From: Candidatus Altimarinota bacterium
Lineage (GTDB): Bacteria > Patescibacteriota > Gracilibacteria > BD1-5 > UBA6164
NCBI GenBank assembly: GCA_028688895.1
Contig: JAQTXG010000006.1
Location: forward strand, 1 to 62,754
DNA: 62,754 nt
Direction: 5' to 3'
Shown: piece by piece, positions 22,746 to 33,126 of the stretch
Layout of the letters: each line of letters opens with the position of its first letter
How positions within the stretch are numbered: position 1 is the stretch's first letter
Notes under the pieces: model-generated
The model's input: only the letters and a program-made list of their open reading frames with translations
What the model was told of the DNA's origin: nothing
Databases searched by the model: none
Program-made: the position numbers and the translations under genes

Positions 22746-24791
22746 CTATCTTTCCTTTAACAATATATTTCAACTAACACTTCACAAATAATCTGCTCAT
22801 CATTTATAATCAGGATTATCCACTACAAAATCATCAAGCATTATTTTTATATCTATCTTTGTTCACTTTTTTTCTAGAGTAAAAATATCTTTCATCTCTA
22901 CAGTTCAATAACTATTTATATTAGATATATTTGATTCATAATAATTATTTATATCTTGTGACAAATCAAATTCTTCAAATAAAATCCCATATTTTGATAT
23001 AATCAATTTAGTATTATCCACATCAAATTTAGCAGAATACAATTCAGATACATTTTTATCATCTACTGCTCATTTTTCCAATAATACAGTATCAGAATAT
23101 ATTCATCAAACAGGAAATAAATAATCATAACCAGATACTTTTACCAATCAGTTTCTTTTATTGAAATCCAAACTAAAAGTGATATATTTTTGATTAAAAA
23201 GTTCTCATTCATAATAAGGTTTTACCTTCAATTTTTCTATCAATTTACTTTGATAAGTCCAAGAATATATTCCTGGATATACTTGTTTTTGAGCCCTTTC
23301 CAAACTATCAATACTATCTTTTAGCTTTATTTCATCTACTCAAGTATTTTCAGTAATCAAATCTTGTAATCTTTTTAATTCTTCATTGTGTGTTTTTTCC
23401 CAATCAACCTTATCTTGATTTTTTATTTCAATTAATATATCTCAAAAAATACCCCCCATGCTATCACAACCATGAAAACTACACAAATAACTTACTTTAT
23501 CATAAATCTGTCATGACAATTTAGCATCTATATCCTTTTCATCTTTGAGTAATACCAATTGACTTCATTGCAAAATATTAGCTTGAATCAAATCAGGTTT
23601 TAATAATTCCAACTGCCTAGATTCAGGAAAACTATATACTCACCAAGGTCATACAGATATTATTATAACAAAAATAGTCAATAGTCAAGGAATGAATAAC
23701 AAATACCTAATCCTAGAAATAATAAAATATAGAGATACTAACACTAAAAATATTCCAAAAACAACTACCAAATATCTATTAATAGTAAAATCATACTGAT
23801 TTATTCTCAAATAAATAGCATAAAAAAGCATAGGAGTCTGAAAAAGTACTGCAAATGGAAATACTTTTCTAAACAATTTAACTAGTTCAGATTTTAGCTC
23901 AAAAGCATATGAAAATATATAAATCAAATAACCAAATAATGAAAATCAAATAACCATCCAAGAAATAATTCATTTAGGCCAATCAGAAAAATTGGCTAGT
24001 ACTTTTATAGAATAAGCATATAGTATAAAAAAATATATTATAATAAAAGGTAAAGCTATATAATTACTCAAAAAATTATAAAACCTATTATCTTTAATTT
24101 TATCTAGCAAAAGCAAATTTAAATCTTTTTCAGGAGCTATAGTCAAAAAATAAACAGGAGCAAAAAGTGACAATGCAAAAACTGACCAATATCAATAATA
24201 CTTTGATTCATCCAAATATTTTGATAATTCAAATAAAGCAAACAAACTTGATAAGGCTATAAAACCAAGAATCATAAGTGAAATTCAGACTACAAAAGCC
24301 ATCAATATCTTTGAAGAAATAGAATTAAAAAATGTATAATACTCTTCATTTCCAAATTTTTTTTCATAAAAACTCTTCAAATATGAAGACACAAAAACAA
24401 AACTTATCACTCATACAAAAGTAATAATTATATAAACAAGCTCTTCTGAATAGAAATTGTTAAACAAATTTTGTTCAAAACTAAAATAAAACAAAACTCA
24501 AAAAACAACACTAAAAAGCTGAAATAAACATGTTTTCAATCTGTTAAAAGAATATTTCTCAGCAAATAAATATATTCATACTGATAAAAAATAAACAGTA
24601 ACCAAAGACAATACACTCTTCAATATAAAATTCTGACTAAACTGAGTCAAAACATCAGAGTTATAAACTAAATATTCCAAAATAATAAACATCAAAACAC
24701 TTGATACAAATGACAAGGGAAACCTAAAAAAAGCAGATTTCACATTTAATACAAAATTTTCTATAGAAAATTTACTAAAAATATTTTTCAT
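22746..24791 (-). CDS. DUF4153-type polytopic membrane protein (681 aa)
   Basis: The N-terminal half has about ten transmembrane helices and starts like DUF4153 proteins (FSIENFVLNVKSAFFRFPLS). The C-terminal 330 residues are soluble and extracytoplasmic or cytoplasmic, with no motif I know. Function unknown. Several TGA glycines lie in the membrane part. A slightly upstream ATG (24797) is an alternative start. Confidence 0.75.
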
Positions 24792-24955
24792 AAGCATAAT
24801 AATTAAATAATAATTACTAAAAACTACTAAATTATACACTTTTTACTAAATATTCAAATAAAAAAGAAATAATAGCCAAACATATTTTATAAACAAAAAA
24901 AGACTCCTCTAAAGAAATCTTTATTACTCTTTCTTAAATGGAACATCAGAAACAT

Positions 24956-25363
24956 TTATATATCATCATCCATTTGTAATCTTGCTGCTCTAGTATCTAC
25001 TTTTATGCCACTATCATCCATTTTTACACTTGAATCTCAAGACTTAACATCCATAGAATCTCAATCTATTTCAACATTTACTCATGGTACATCTACTTTC
25101 AAATTTCAACTTGACTCACTTGTTTTTGCTTCAACTTCTATTTCTGTTTCTATATCATTTCCATACTCATCTTCAATATTATCTAAACCTCAAGTAATAT
25201 TTACATCTACTCAATCCACTCAAACAGTTATACTATCTTCTCATGATTGTATATTAACTCATTCGTTTGATACATTCACAGAATCTCAATTTTCTTCAGA
25301 AACATTTGCTCAACATGAAGATAAAATTAAAGTAGCAACTAATAAAAAAATTTTAATTTTCAT
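24956..25363 (-). CDS. Small acidic lipoprotein (135 aa)
   Basis: Lipoprotein signal peptide with lipobox ILSSCG. The mature part is rich in Asp, Val, Gly and Ser, with alternating Val/Asp patterns (VGVDGVDVNITG, VDVPGVNVEIDGDSMDV) typical of exposed beta-strand repeats that may bind calcium. No family known. Most glycines are TGA. Confidence 0.75.
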
Positions 25364-25506
25364 AATTAAATATTTAATAATAAATTATAATATTGATATG
25401 TAAAATGAAATAATAAATATATAAGTAAAAATTTATTTTCCATAAATATCAGTATTCACTAATTATATAAAAAAAATAATAATTTCAACAGTTTGACAAA
25501 TAATTA

Positions 25507-26157
25507 TTATCAAAAAACACAATCAATCAATACTTTCCCATCAACTATTTTCACTCAATCTTTTTCAAGCAAATAAATCTTTGTATCCACTCAATCATAA
25601 GCAGAATAACCACTTACATCTAGAGAATTTGAAACTACTTTATAACAAGGATAAATCTCCGGATTTTTATTGTATCTCATCACAGAAGCAATTCTTCTAG
25701 GATGTACACCAAATTTATCTCAAAGTATTTTGTAAGTAGTCACTTTTCATTTTGGTATTTTAAGTAAGTATTCTAAAATATTTTTATCTAAATCTATATC
25801 TTTTTTTGATTTAGTTTTAGATTTAGTTTTACTCTCTACTTGCAAACTCTTCTCTATCCACACTTCCAACTCATCTCTATTTTCCAAGATATCCTCTGGC
25901 AATTCATAATAACTCATCACTCAAACAATACCAGATTTTTTAGTATAAGTAAATGGTTTTGAATTGTATTTTTCATAATCATTCCTGTTATTATCTCATA
26001 CTTTGAAAAATATAATATCATCTACAAATATAGAAAATACCTTTGCATCTTTATAAATAGCATATCATCAAAACATACTTTTTGTAGAATATCTTTTATC
26101 TCAATCCAAACAATCATATAAAAAGTAATTCAAATATTCTGGTACTTTTTTAGACAT
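25507..26157 (-). CDS. TfoX-N domain fused to an alkyltransferase-like (MGMT) domain (216 aa)
   Basis: Residues 1-105 look like the TfoX N-terminal domain (STKSMFGGYAIYKDAKVFSI, IVGVMSYYELPEDIL). After a Lys/Thr/Ser linker, residues 125-215 match the DNA-binding half of O6-alkylguanine-DNA alkyltransferase: IPKGKVTTY, FGVHPRRIASVM, and YPCYKVV with the acceptor Cys in place (PCHRVV in typical enzymes). It may repair or flag alkylated guanine. Such fusions occur in a few bacteria; the reason for the pairing is unknown. Confidence 0.8.
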
Positions 26158-26162
26158 ATTAA

Positions 26163-26972
26163 TTATTTAACAATTATATTTACTTCTATCACATTTCCAT
26201 TTTCAATTATTTCTCATCAAAATTCTCTATAATCAGTAATACCCTTCTCACATATATTTTTAACCCATTCTCATTTTATCTTTTTAACTCAATGTGAAAT
26301 TTTAGTATATGTTCTATTCTCCCCTTGATAAGGGGGAGTTAGAGGGGGTTTTGATTGTTTAATGAAGTTCATATTTACTATTTTTATCCCACTATCCAAA
26401 ATAGAGATTTTTTTCTTTCTATGTCTATTACATTTTGTAGCCTCACCTATAAGCTTAGCATAACTGATAGGTAATAGATTTACTATATATTTTGGTTTCA
26501 TCTCTATAATAGTTTTTGGAATTATATCCCACCAATATTTATACAATCATTTTGTTTCTATTGGCAACTTATAATTCCCTATTTTATCTAGAGGTCTCAC
26601 TATTCAATACATACCAGAAAATATCAAAAAGTGCTGTTCAAAAAATTTCTTGGATTTTACAGACATTCATTCATAATTTATAGAACTGTACATCACTCAA
26701 GTATATCTATGTATTGCATCTATTGATATTCAAAATCCCTCCCTCTCATTCTTCGAGGACTCCCTTTGACTTCAAAGGGAGATACAGTTGGAAAATTTCT
26801 TATTTAACTCCAATCACTCCAAAAATCTACTTCATTTGCATTTCAAGTCTTTTTCAGTTACATTATGTGCTATTTCCAAAGGTTTTTCAAAAGAAAAAGA
26901 TAACTTTTCCTCAAAATGATTATTTCAATCATTTTTTCATTCAGATGGTGGTATCAAAAAAAGTACTTTCAT
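26163..26972 (-). CDS. yaaA: YaaA-family protein (UPF0246) with two repeat insertions
   Basis: 269 aa. The N-terminus (LFLIPPSEGKN), KKFFEQHFLIFSGMYGIVRPLD and LPIETKGLYKYWWDII match the YaaA/UPF0246 family, which limits iron-dependent oxidative DNA damage in E. coli. Two stretches are not family sequence. One near 62-80 (LGSQRESSKNEREGFG) and one near 210-222 (PPLTPPYQGE) are encoded by GC-rich palindromic repeats read in frame. The fold core appears complete. Confidence 0.8.
26310..26356. repeat. Palindromic repeat inside yaaA (3' copy)
   Basis: TTCTCCCCTTGATAAGGGG plus AGTTAGAGGGGG. It encodes the PPLTPPYQGE stretch in frame. Confidence 0.75.
26733..26785. repeat. Palindromic repeat inside yaaA (5' copy)
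   Basis: CCCTCCCTCTCATTCTTCGA then CTCCCTTTGACTTCAAAGGG. It is read in frame in the YaaA-like gene. Confidence 0.75.
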
Positions 26973-26996
26973 TATTTTTTATAAATTATATATTTT

Positions 26997-27192
26997 CTCC
27001 ATCCTTAATAACAATACCATTAAGTTAAGGAAATAATTGTAGCCTCCTTCCTCTTTGACTACCCGTTCTCCGTAGGTTTACTCCGAAGGGCTAAAAGGGG
27101 AAGGAATTTATGCCCGAAGGGAGGTATCCTGTGGACAAGGATGGGGATTTTATAAGCTTAACTTAATGGCATTGTCCTTAATAAGGAGGGAG
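26997..27192. mobile_element. MITE-like element with ~35-bp inverted termini
   Basis: The left end (26997-27030) and right end (27157-27192) are imperfect inverted copies sharing CTTAACTTAATGG, CATTGT and CCTTAATAAGGA-type blocks. The 126-bp centre carries the GC-rich palindromic repeats (GTTCTCCGTAGG, CCGAAGGG). No coding frame. It fits a non-autonomous transposable element, with the transposase elsewhere. Confidence 0.65.
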
Positions 27193-27265
27193 ATGGCTGT
27201 AAGCCAGAGGGGGGTCTGTCTATTTGAATCCTCACTCATTTTAAAAGTAAAAATTTTAGAGTGGA

Positions 27266-28519
27266 TTAATAAAATTTACTCTTTTTCTCAATCCAAATAT
27301 CATCCTGTCTAACCAATTTTTTTTCATCATTTTTATCAGCTAAAACTTGCTTCAAAGCTTCTTCTACAAAAATAGTATTTTGACTTCATTTAAAAAGTAT
27401 TATGTATTTTTCCTTAGTTTTTAATAATTCATCTTTTAAAAAAACTCAGGCTTCAACTGATGATAAATATTTTTTTACAGTGTCTGGAAAATACTTACTA
27501 GTTTCAGTTCATACTGACAAAAGTAAATCGTATTTTCACAAATCCAAATACAATTGTTTATGTAGTTCCTTTGAATGTTTTCATAATTCTCTCATATCAC
27601 CTATCACAAATCAAATCTTGTATTTTGAAAACAATTTATCTCTCAAAAATCTAACATTTTCTATCATTTGTTTCATACTTTCTGGTCCAGCATTGTAACT
27701 AGAATCAATTAAAATAGAGTCATTTAGTCATGAAAATACATTAAATCTACCAGGCTGATTTTCTAGTTCTATATATTCATTTATATTTTCTAATCTCTTT
27801 CAAAAATCTCACAAAATGGTATAAGACAATTCTAAATAAGCAAAATTATCAGTTCACAACATATTCGTTTTTATAACATTCTCATCAAATTTAAGTTCTG
27901 AAATAATATTTTCTCAAACTTTTTTATATTCATATTTCAATCAACCTTTATTGAAATATTGTTTATTTATATTTATTTCTTTGTATTTACTTTTCAAATA
28001 TTCATCATCAAAATTTAGATACGTTTTGTATTTAGTATTAAAAATCAATTTAATCTTTTCATTTCCTATTTTTTCTTTAGTTCAAAAATTTTGCACATGT
28101 ATAGATCATAGTTTTGTAAAAATACTTATATCAGGTTTCACAACACTCAACAAAAAATCCATATCACGAGGACGATCTATACCATATTCAAGTATGATTA
28201 TGTCATATTCTTTTTCTTTATTTATAGACAATTCTTTGATTTCTTTCATCAATTTAAACAAATTTTTAATTCACGGTTTAAATTCTTCTATTTTAAAAAT
28301 AGAACAAATTAATCAAAGCTCAGAATTAAAATTTTTAGGAGAAGTATAAATTACTTTATTTTTTAGATGAGTATGCAAAACCTTATGCAAAATCATTCTA
28401 CAACTTGTTTTTCATACATTACCAGTAATTCATATTACAAAAGGTTTTGTTCTCATTAAATAAGCTCTAGTATATTTCGCCAATATATTATATATAATTT
28501 TTAAAACTATTCTTTTCAT
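27266..28519 (-). CDS. Mur ligase family protein, MurF-like (417 aa)
   Basis: The P-loop is GITGNVGKTSC (about 30-40). A Mur ligase centre follows (IIILEYGIDRPRDMDFL, then GSIHVQNFGTKEKIGNEKIKL, close to MurF GxAHLExFGS). The C-terminal domain has FNVFSG, ILIDSSYNAGPESM and IGDMRELGKHS, typical of MurF. It probably adds the terminal D-Ala-D-Ala dipeptide during peptidoglycan precursor synthesis. The VanY enzyme at 1634 would act on the product. Divergent enough that another amide ligase role is possible. Confidence 0.82.
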
Positions 28520-28531
28520 TAAATTTATTAA

Positions 28532-29326
28532 TTAATTAATTAATTCATCATAATTCACCCAAACCAAAGCATCCAAATGAAGCTCAGGTATATTTAGTTC
28601 TTTAGACAAATCTAAGTAAAATTTTTTTATTTCGACATCCTTCTTTCTCCCCTTTCCAAGGGGAGTACCCATAGGGGGAGGGGTTACATTTTCATATGAA
28701 GAAAATGAATACTTTTCATACAAATTCTCCAACCTAGAATCTACTGGTATAGCTATATTTTCAGGAAAATAAACTAGTCTATTATACACATTTCTGGCTC
28801 AATAACTAAACATCTTTATAGCAAAAACTATCGTTTTTGCATCAACCTTTTGCTTCATAGTATGAGCCAATTTATCTCTCAATTCCTCCATATGGTCATA
28901 ATAATACTCCGATTTTCATATAAAATCATCCAAAAATACATTCAACTTGAACAATCTATTAGTTTTTGTATCCACAAATCTCTTATTATTCTTGGATTGT
29001 TTTATAAATACTGATAAACTTAATAATAAATTATTCATTATTCATTTTTCATTCATTATTCATTTTTCATTATTCATTATTCATTTGCTTACAAAGTAAG
29101 CACCAAACTCTTCCCAATAATCTTCTCATTTTCAAGAAAGCTGATAACAAATAATAGAATTTGCCAAAATAAGAGCTAAATAAATAGATCAAATATTTTG
29201 TATATCATTTGATTTTTTCAATCATTCCCACATATTTTTCAATGCTATATATTGCCTATCACTCTCTTCGATTAATATAGCATCACCTATAGAATATTTT
29301 TTTAGTTTATAGTATAATTCTTGCAT
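28532..29326 (-). CDS. AGOG-type N-glycosylase/DNA lyase with repeat insertions (264 aa)
   Basis: The core resembles archaeal-type 8-oxoguanine glycosylase (AGOG): YYDHMEELRDKLAH, AKTIVFAIKMFSYGARN with the catalytic Lys, and AIPVDSRLENLYEKY with the catalytic Asp. It should excise oxidised guanine and cleave the abasic site. Two foreign stretches are read in frame: a GIMNNEK/GIMNEK run (about 92-107) from an ATTCATT microsatellite, and VTPPPMGTPLGKGRKK (about 215-230) from a palindromic repeat. With TGA as stop the gene would be split at the microsatellite. Confidence 0.82.
28640..28688. repeat. Palindromic repeat inside the glycosylase gene
   Basis: TCTCCCCTTTCCAAGGGGAG followed by CCCATAGGGGGAGGGG, read in frame. 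Confidence 0.8.
29030..29093. repeat. ATTCATT microsatellite inside the glycosylase gene
   Basis: Imperfect tandem TTATTCA/TTTTTCA heptamers. On the minus strand they are read as MNNEKGIMNEKGIMNN, with TGA as Gly. Like runs occur at 29910-29972 and 33097-33123. Confidence 0.8.
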
Positions 29327-29331
29327 ATGTT

Positions 29332-29850
29332 CTAATTATTATTTAATCTTTCAATAATAGCTCTAGCAAATGATTCAACAGATTCAGGTCAATATCAAGT
29401 AATCAAATTTGAGTCCACAACAACTCATTTCATTTCAGGTATAGCTCAATTTTCTATTGCCAATTTTTCAAAATTGTTATCCCAATTATTTCATGTAATT
29501 TTTTTTCAATTTGCAACTCACCAACTCAAAAGATTTCTAGGAGCAGCACATATGGCTGCAACTATTTTTCACGACTGCATATAAAAATTTGCCATTTGTT
29601 CCAAATCTTGATTATTCACCAATTCTAGACTTCAAACTCACCCTACAAAAACAATAGCATCGAAATTTTCTTTTTTATAATCACTTATAAGTCAATTATG
29701 TTTTACATTGTATCAAAATCTTCACACTGATATATACTCTGTAGAAGTACTTATTACATCTATTTGAGCCAATTCAAAAAATGATCTAGGTACTATGTAT
29801 TCCAAATCTCTAAACTCCCTAGGAGCCAAAACCATTAATATCCTTTTCAT
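29332..29850 (-). CDS. DJ-1/PfpI family protein (172 aa)
   Basis: Starts MKRILMVLAPREFRDLEY like DJ-1/PfpI proteins. VFVGGVGS and the nucleophile elbow AAICAAPRNL (Cys near 110) are conserved. Family members are glyoxalase/deglycase-type enzymes, chaperones or proteases; the role here is unknown. I chose the ATG at 29850 because an upstream in-frame ATG would add 18 residues next to a microsatellite. It lies 5 bp before the glycosylase start. Confidence 0.88.
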
Positions 29851-29909
29851 AATTTTTTTATTACTTTTTACTTCTATCTGTAACCTTGTTGATCCAATCA
29901 ACATATAAA

Positions 29910-29972
29910 TTATTCACTATTCATTATTCATTATTCATTATTCATTATTCATTATTCATTATTCATTATCCA
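29910..29972. repeat. ATTCATT heptamer microsatellite
   Basis: About eight tandem copies of TATTCAT between the DJ-1 gene and the metallopeptidase gene. Its position directly upstream of the DJ-1 gene could allow length-dependent expression changes. Confidence 0.85.
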
Positions 29973-31811
29973 TTATTCCATCTCATTCCCAATCTTCTTA
30001 TATAAATCATAAAAATATTCTACATATTCCAATATTTTTTCATCCTTAGGTAAATAAAATCAATCTTTTTTTAAAACATAATCACTTAAAAATTCCCAAG
30101 CATCTGATTTATCCAGATATATAATTATCATTTTTTTATAATGATTTTCATAAACTGATTTCAGATTTTTATAAACTTCATCATCAAAATTCACACATAT
30201 TTTTTTATCATCATTTATAGAAATGATTCCAGATTCAAACAATATATAGATATGAATTAAAGCTTCACAATAATATGGTTCCAATTCATTTACTTCCCTA
30301 TACTTTAACAGATTTGTACATCTATAAATATGATTTATTATTATAATTTCTTTTAAATCTATTGCAATATTTTCATTATAAAAATAAGCCATCAATCATC
30401 ATGTAGTTGCCTTGAATTCTTCTATTTTTTTATAAACACCAGTTTTTTTATTCATCATGTGCTGAGTATCTGAATCAAGCCACAAATTGTGTCAATATTC
30501 ATGTCAAATAGTCAATATATCGTATATTTTATAAAACACCTCATCTTTCCCAAATACACTATTTCTATACTTTTTTAATAATGATTCTTCAAAAACTATC
30601 CCATCCATTTTCATTAAAGGATTACTTCTTTTATTTTTCAAAACCATTTCAGGAAAAGCAAATATTTTTTTTCAAAATTGTTTACTCACAATCTCATCAT
30701 TTGGAACTACTTGTGCTGAAAAAAGTCAAGTCAATTCAGAACTATAATACAGCACAGGAGTAGATAAATAAAACTGAACTCTATTCAAATTTGCTTTTGA
30801 AAATTCATAAGATGAACTATATTTTTGTTTATCCAAACAATCAAATATTTTTTCATACATATCTGAAATACTTGACTCTATTTTGCTATCAAAAACTGTA
30901 TTTTGTATCCTCAAATCCCATTCTGGAGCTACTGCTTTTCTATATTTATCCTCATAAAATTCTAGAGGATGTCATATCTGAAAAGGAGTTTTTATTTGCA
31001 TCCAAGCTTCATCTACAAAAGACCATTTTTCTACTAATTTGTTTACATTCGTCTCAACCAAAGCATTTTTTATAGCATTTAAATAATCTATATATTTCTC
31101 TTTTGAATCATATATTTCATCTTCCAAAACAGATAAATTTTCTATAAAAATATCTAGTTCATCTACAATAGTTTTTATTTCACTATTAAAAACTTCAAAA
31201 TACGATTTAGAAACATATTCATCATTTTCTAAAACTAATGCACTATAAGACCTATCTGCCAATTCGTTATTATGTCACAAATCTAGTAAATTATTTTCAT
31301 TCAAATAATCCATTATCATATTAGAATCATTATTGAATCTATTTTCCAAATCTTTGTTTACTGTATTTACTATATGATTTCTCCAAGGAATAAAAAGTTC
31401 ATTAAAAGCAAGTCATACATTTGCTACTCATTTAAATATTTCCAAGTAAAATGGTGTCAACAATTTTTTAGAATCAATTACAGAAATGATAACAGCTTGT
31501 ATTTCACTATAAAAGTCACATACAAATTTATATGCCAAATCCAATTTTTTATTCTTGTAATCATCAGATACTCATTGATTATCCAAATACAATACCAAAG
31601 GTTCTTCTTTTAGATTAGATATTCTAGCATACGCTGCATACCTAGTTTCTTCACTTATATCTATTCATACAAAATCTAAAAAATCATCCAACATCACTCT
31701 TTGACTCCCCTCTTCATTTACTCATCTAAGCAAATCATGCACACTAGATTGCAAATTATTGTACAAATCAATTATTTCCTTCAAATTCTTTTCCAACTCA
31801 ATTTTAATCAT
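29973..31811 (-). CDS. Large gluzincin-type metallopeptidase (612 aa)
   Basis: A zinc motif HEYGH lies in DILTIGHEYGHNLWLD (about 455-460). A downstream Glu in KKIEEFKATTGGLMAYF fits the third ligand of HExxH...E gluzincins, and the spacing resembles dipeptidyl peptidase III (M49)-like enzymes. There is no signal peptide, so it is probably cytoplasmic, cutting peptides taken up from outside. The N-terminal 400 residues are helical and not assignable by eye. The M49 link is tentative. Confidence 0.75.
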
Positions 31812-31880
31812 TATTTCATTTAAAATATAAAATATTAAAGATATCTTAATCAAAATAACAATTTAGACAAATTATAATAA

Positions 31881-31908
31881 TTGACAATTATGTATTAAAA
31901 TATAGAAT
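31881..31908 (+). promoter_or_regulatory. Sigma70-type promoter
   Basis: TTGACA (31881-31886), a 16-bp spacer and TAGAAT (31903-31908), 28 bases before the ATG of the small zinc-binding pair. The geometry is the same as at 9010. Confidence 0.75.
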
Positions 31909-31936
31909 ATAAAAATCCAAAATAATAGGAGAAAAA

Positions 31937-32107
31937 ATGAAACAAAAACAAAAAAGGACAAAAGTATATATTTGTCCAGAATGTAAATCCAGATTTGATA
32001 TCCAAGGTTTGATTAGTGGTAAATTACCACCACACCAGATAGAAGAATCTCATATATTCAAACTTTGTCCCAAATCAGGACAATCACCAAACCAAAAATG
32101 GGAATAA
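31937..32107 (+). CDS. Small zinc-binding protein, paralogue B (56 aa)
   Basis: ATAGGAG SD 6-7 bases before ATG. YICPECKSRF gives a CxxC knuckle. LISGKLPPHQIEE and a later LCPKSGQSP follow the same CxxC...LPxH...C plan as the proteins at 21460 and 32110. Three glycines, all GGN. The stop lies 2 bases before the next start, so the two are coupled. Function unknown; possibly a nucleic-acid or protein-binding zinc ribbon. Confidence 0.7.
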   Translation: MKQKQKRTKVYICPECKSRFDIQGLISGKLPPHQIEESHIFKLCPKSGQSPNQKWE

Positions 32108-32109
32108 AT

Positions 32110-32265
32110 ATGACAGAAACAAAACAAAAATTAATTTACTTTTGCCCTGTTTGTAAAGCAGAATACAAAAAAGAAGAATTGATTAATGGAAACCTGCCTA
32201 TTCATGTTGCATACAAAACTATGTGTACACAATCATGTAAATCTCCACAGATCAAAAATGAATAA
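32110..32265 (+). CDS. Small zinc-binding protein, paralogue C (51 aa)
   Basis: YFCPVCKAEY, then INGNLPIHVAYKTMC: the same layout as paralogue B, so this is a tandem duplicate. The reading frame is open further upstream (to 32065), but a start there would overlap gene B, while the ATG at 32110 follows its stop by 2 bases. GGGA lies upstream as a weak SD. Its one glycine is GGA. A terminator follows. Confidence 0.7.
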   Translation: MTETKQKLIYFCPVCKAEYKKEELINGNLPIHVAYKTMCTQSCKSPQIKNE

Positions 32266-32274
32266 AAAAGAAAA

Positions 32275-32312
32275 AATACCCTTGTAGTCAACACTATAAG
32301 GGTATTAAATTT
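32275..32312 (+). terminator. Terminator after the small zinc-binding pair
   Basis: AATACCCTT...AAGGGTATT hairpin followed by a T-tract. Confidence 0.8.
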
Positions 32313-32453
32313 TTAAAAAACACAATAGTTTATACATTTATATCCTCTTTATATACATTTTTTATAAAAAGATTTGCAATTGAAAAAAAATATGTATAAT
32401 ATAAATGAAATCTAAACAATTTCACATATTTTATCCTATTTAAACAACATATT

Positions 32454-32906
32454 ATGGATTTGAACAAAGCGCAAATTATAGGTAGAACGACTCAAGAATT
32501 AGAGTTAAAACAAACTCCTAACGGACAAAGTGTTACTAGTTTTTCAGTAGCTACTAATAGAAACTGGACTGACAATAGTGGAGTGAAACAAGAACAAGTA
32601 GAGTTTCACAATGTAGTATTATGGTGAAAATTAGCTGAAATAGCTAATCAATATGTAAAAAAATGAAGTAAAATATTTATAGAATGAAGAATCCAAACTA
32701 GAAGCTGGGAAGCTCAAGATGGTACAAAAAGATACAAAACAGAAATAGTATGAGAAAATATGATTATGCTAGATTCTAAATCAGACAATGATTGATCATC
32801 ATTTACTCCTAATAATGAATTTAATTCTACTAATTCATCACCAGCAGTAAAGAGATCAACACCTAAAGAAGAAGAAGAAATCTCAATCGAAGATATTCCG
32901 TTTTAA
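32454..32906 (+). CDS. ssb: Single-stranded DNA-binding protein
   Basis: 150 aa. The OB-fold core is complete: NKAQIIGRTTQELELKQTPNG, FSVATNRNW, EFHNVVLWGKLAEIANQYVKKG and IFIEGRIQTRSW. The acidic tail ends EISIEDIPF, the conserved C-terminal tip that recruits replication and repair proteins. Several glycines are TGA and several GGN. No SD. Its own strong terminator follows. Confidence 0.97.
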
Positions 32907-32916
32907 ACAAAACATT

Positions 32917-32955
32917 AAAAAAGCCCGAAACAATTTAAATTGTTTCGGGCTTTTT
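32917..32955 (+). terminator. Strong terminator after ssb
   Basis: AAGCCCGAAACAATTT/AAATTGTTTCGGGCTT hairpin with a T-tract. Confidence 0.92.
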
Positions 32956-33096
32956 ATTTAAGTAAGAGATGAAAATACATTTATAAGAATAAAAATAGAG
33001 ATTTTTTTAAATAAAATTTATAAAATAATTTTTCAGCAAAAAATAATATTTATTTCTAAAAGTTAGCTTTTTATATTTCCTAGCCATACTAATATT

Positions 33097-33123
33097 ATTC
33101 ATTATTCATTATACATTATACAT
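33097..33123. repeat. ATTCATT/ATACATT microsatellite
   Basis: Short tandem ATTCATT and ATACATT heptamers just beyond the 3' end of the MgtC/DUF4010 gene. Confidence 0.6.
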
Positions 33124-33126
33124 TTT

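Noticed and set aside
32065-32109. Upstream start for small zinc-binding protein C
   Set aside because: It would lie inside gene B; the ATG at 32110 follows gene B's stop by two bases.
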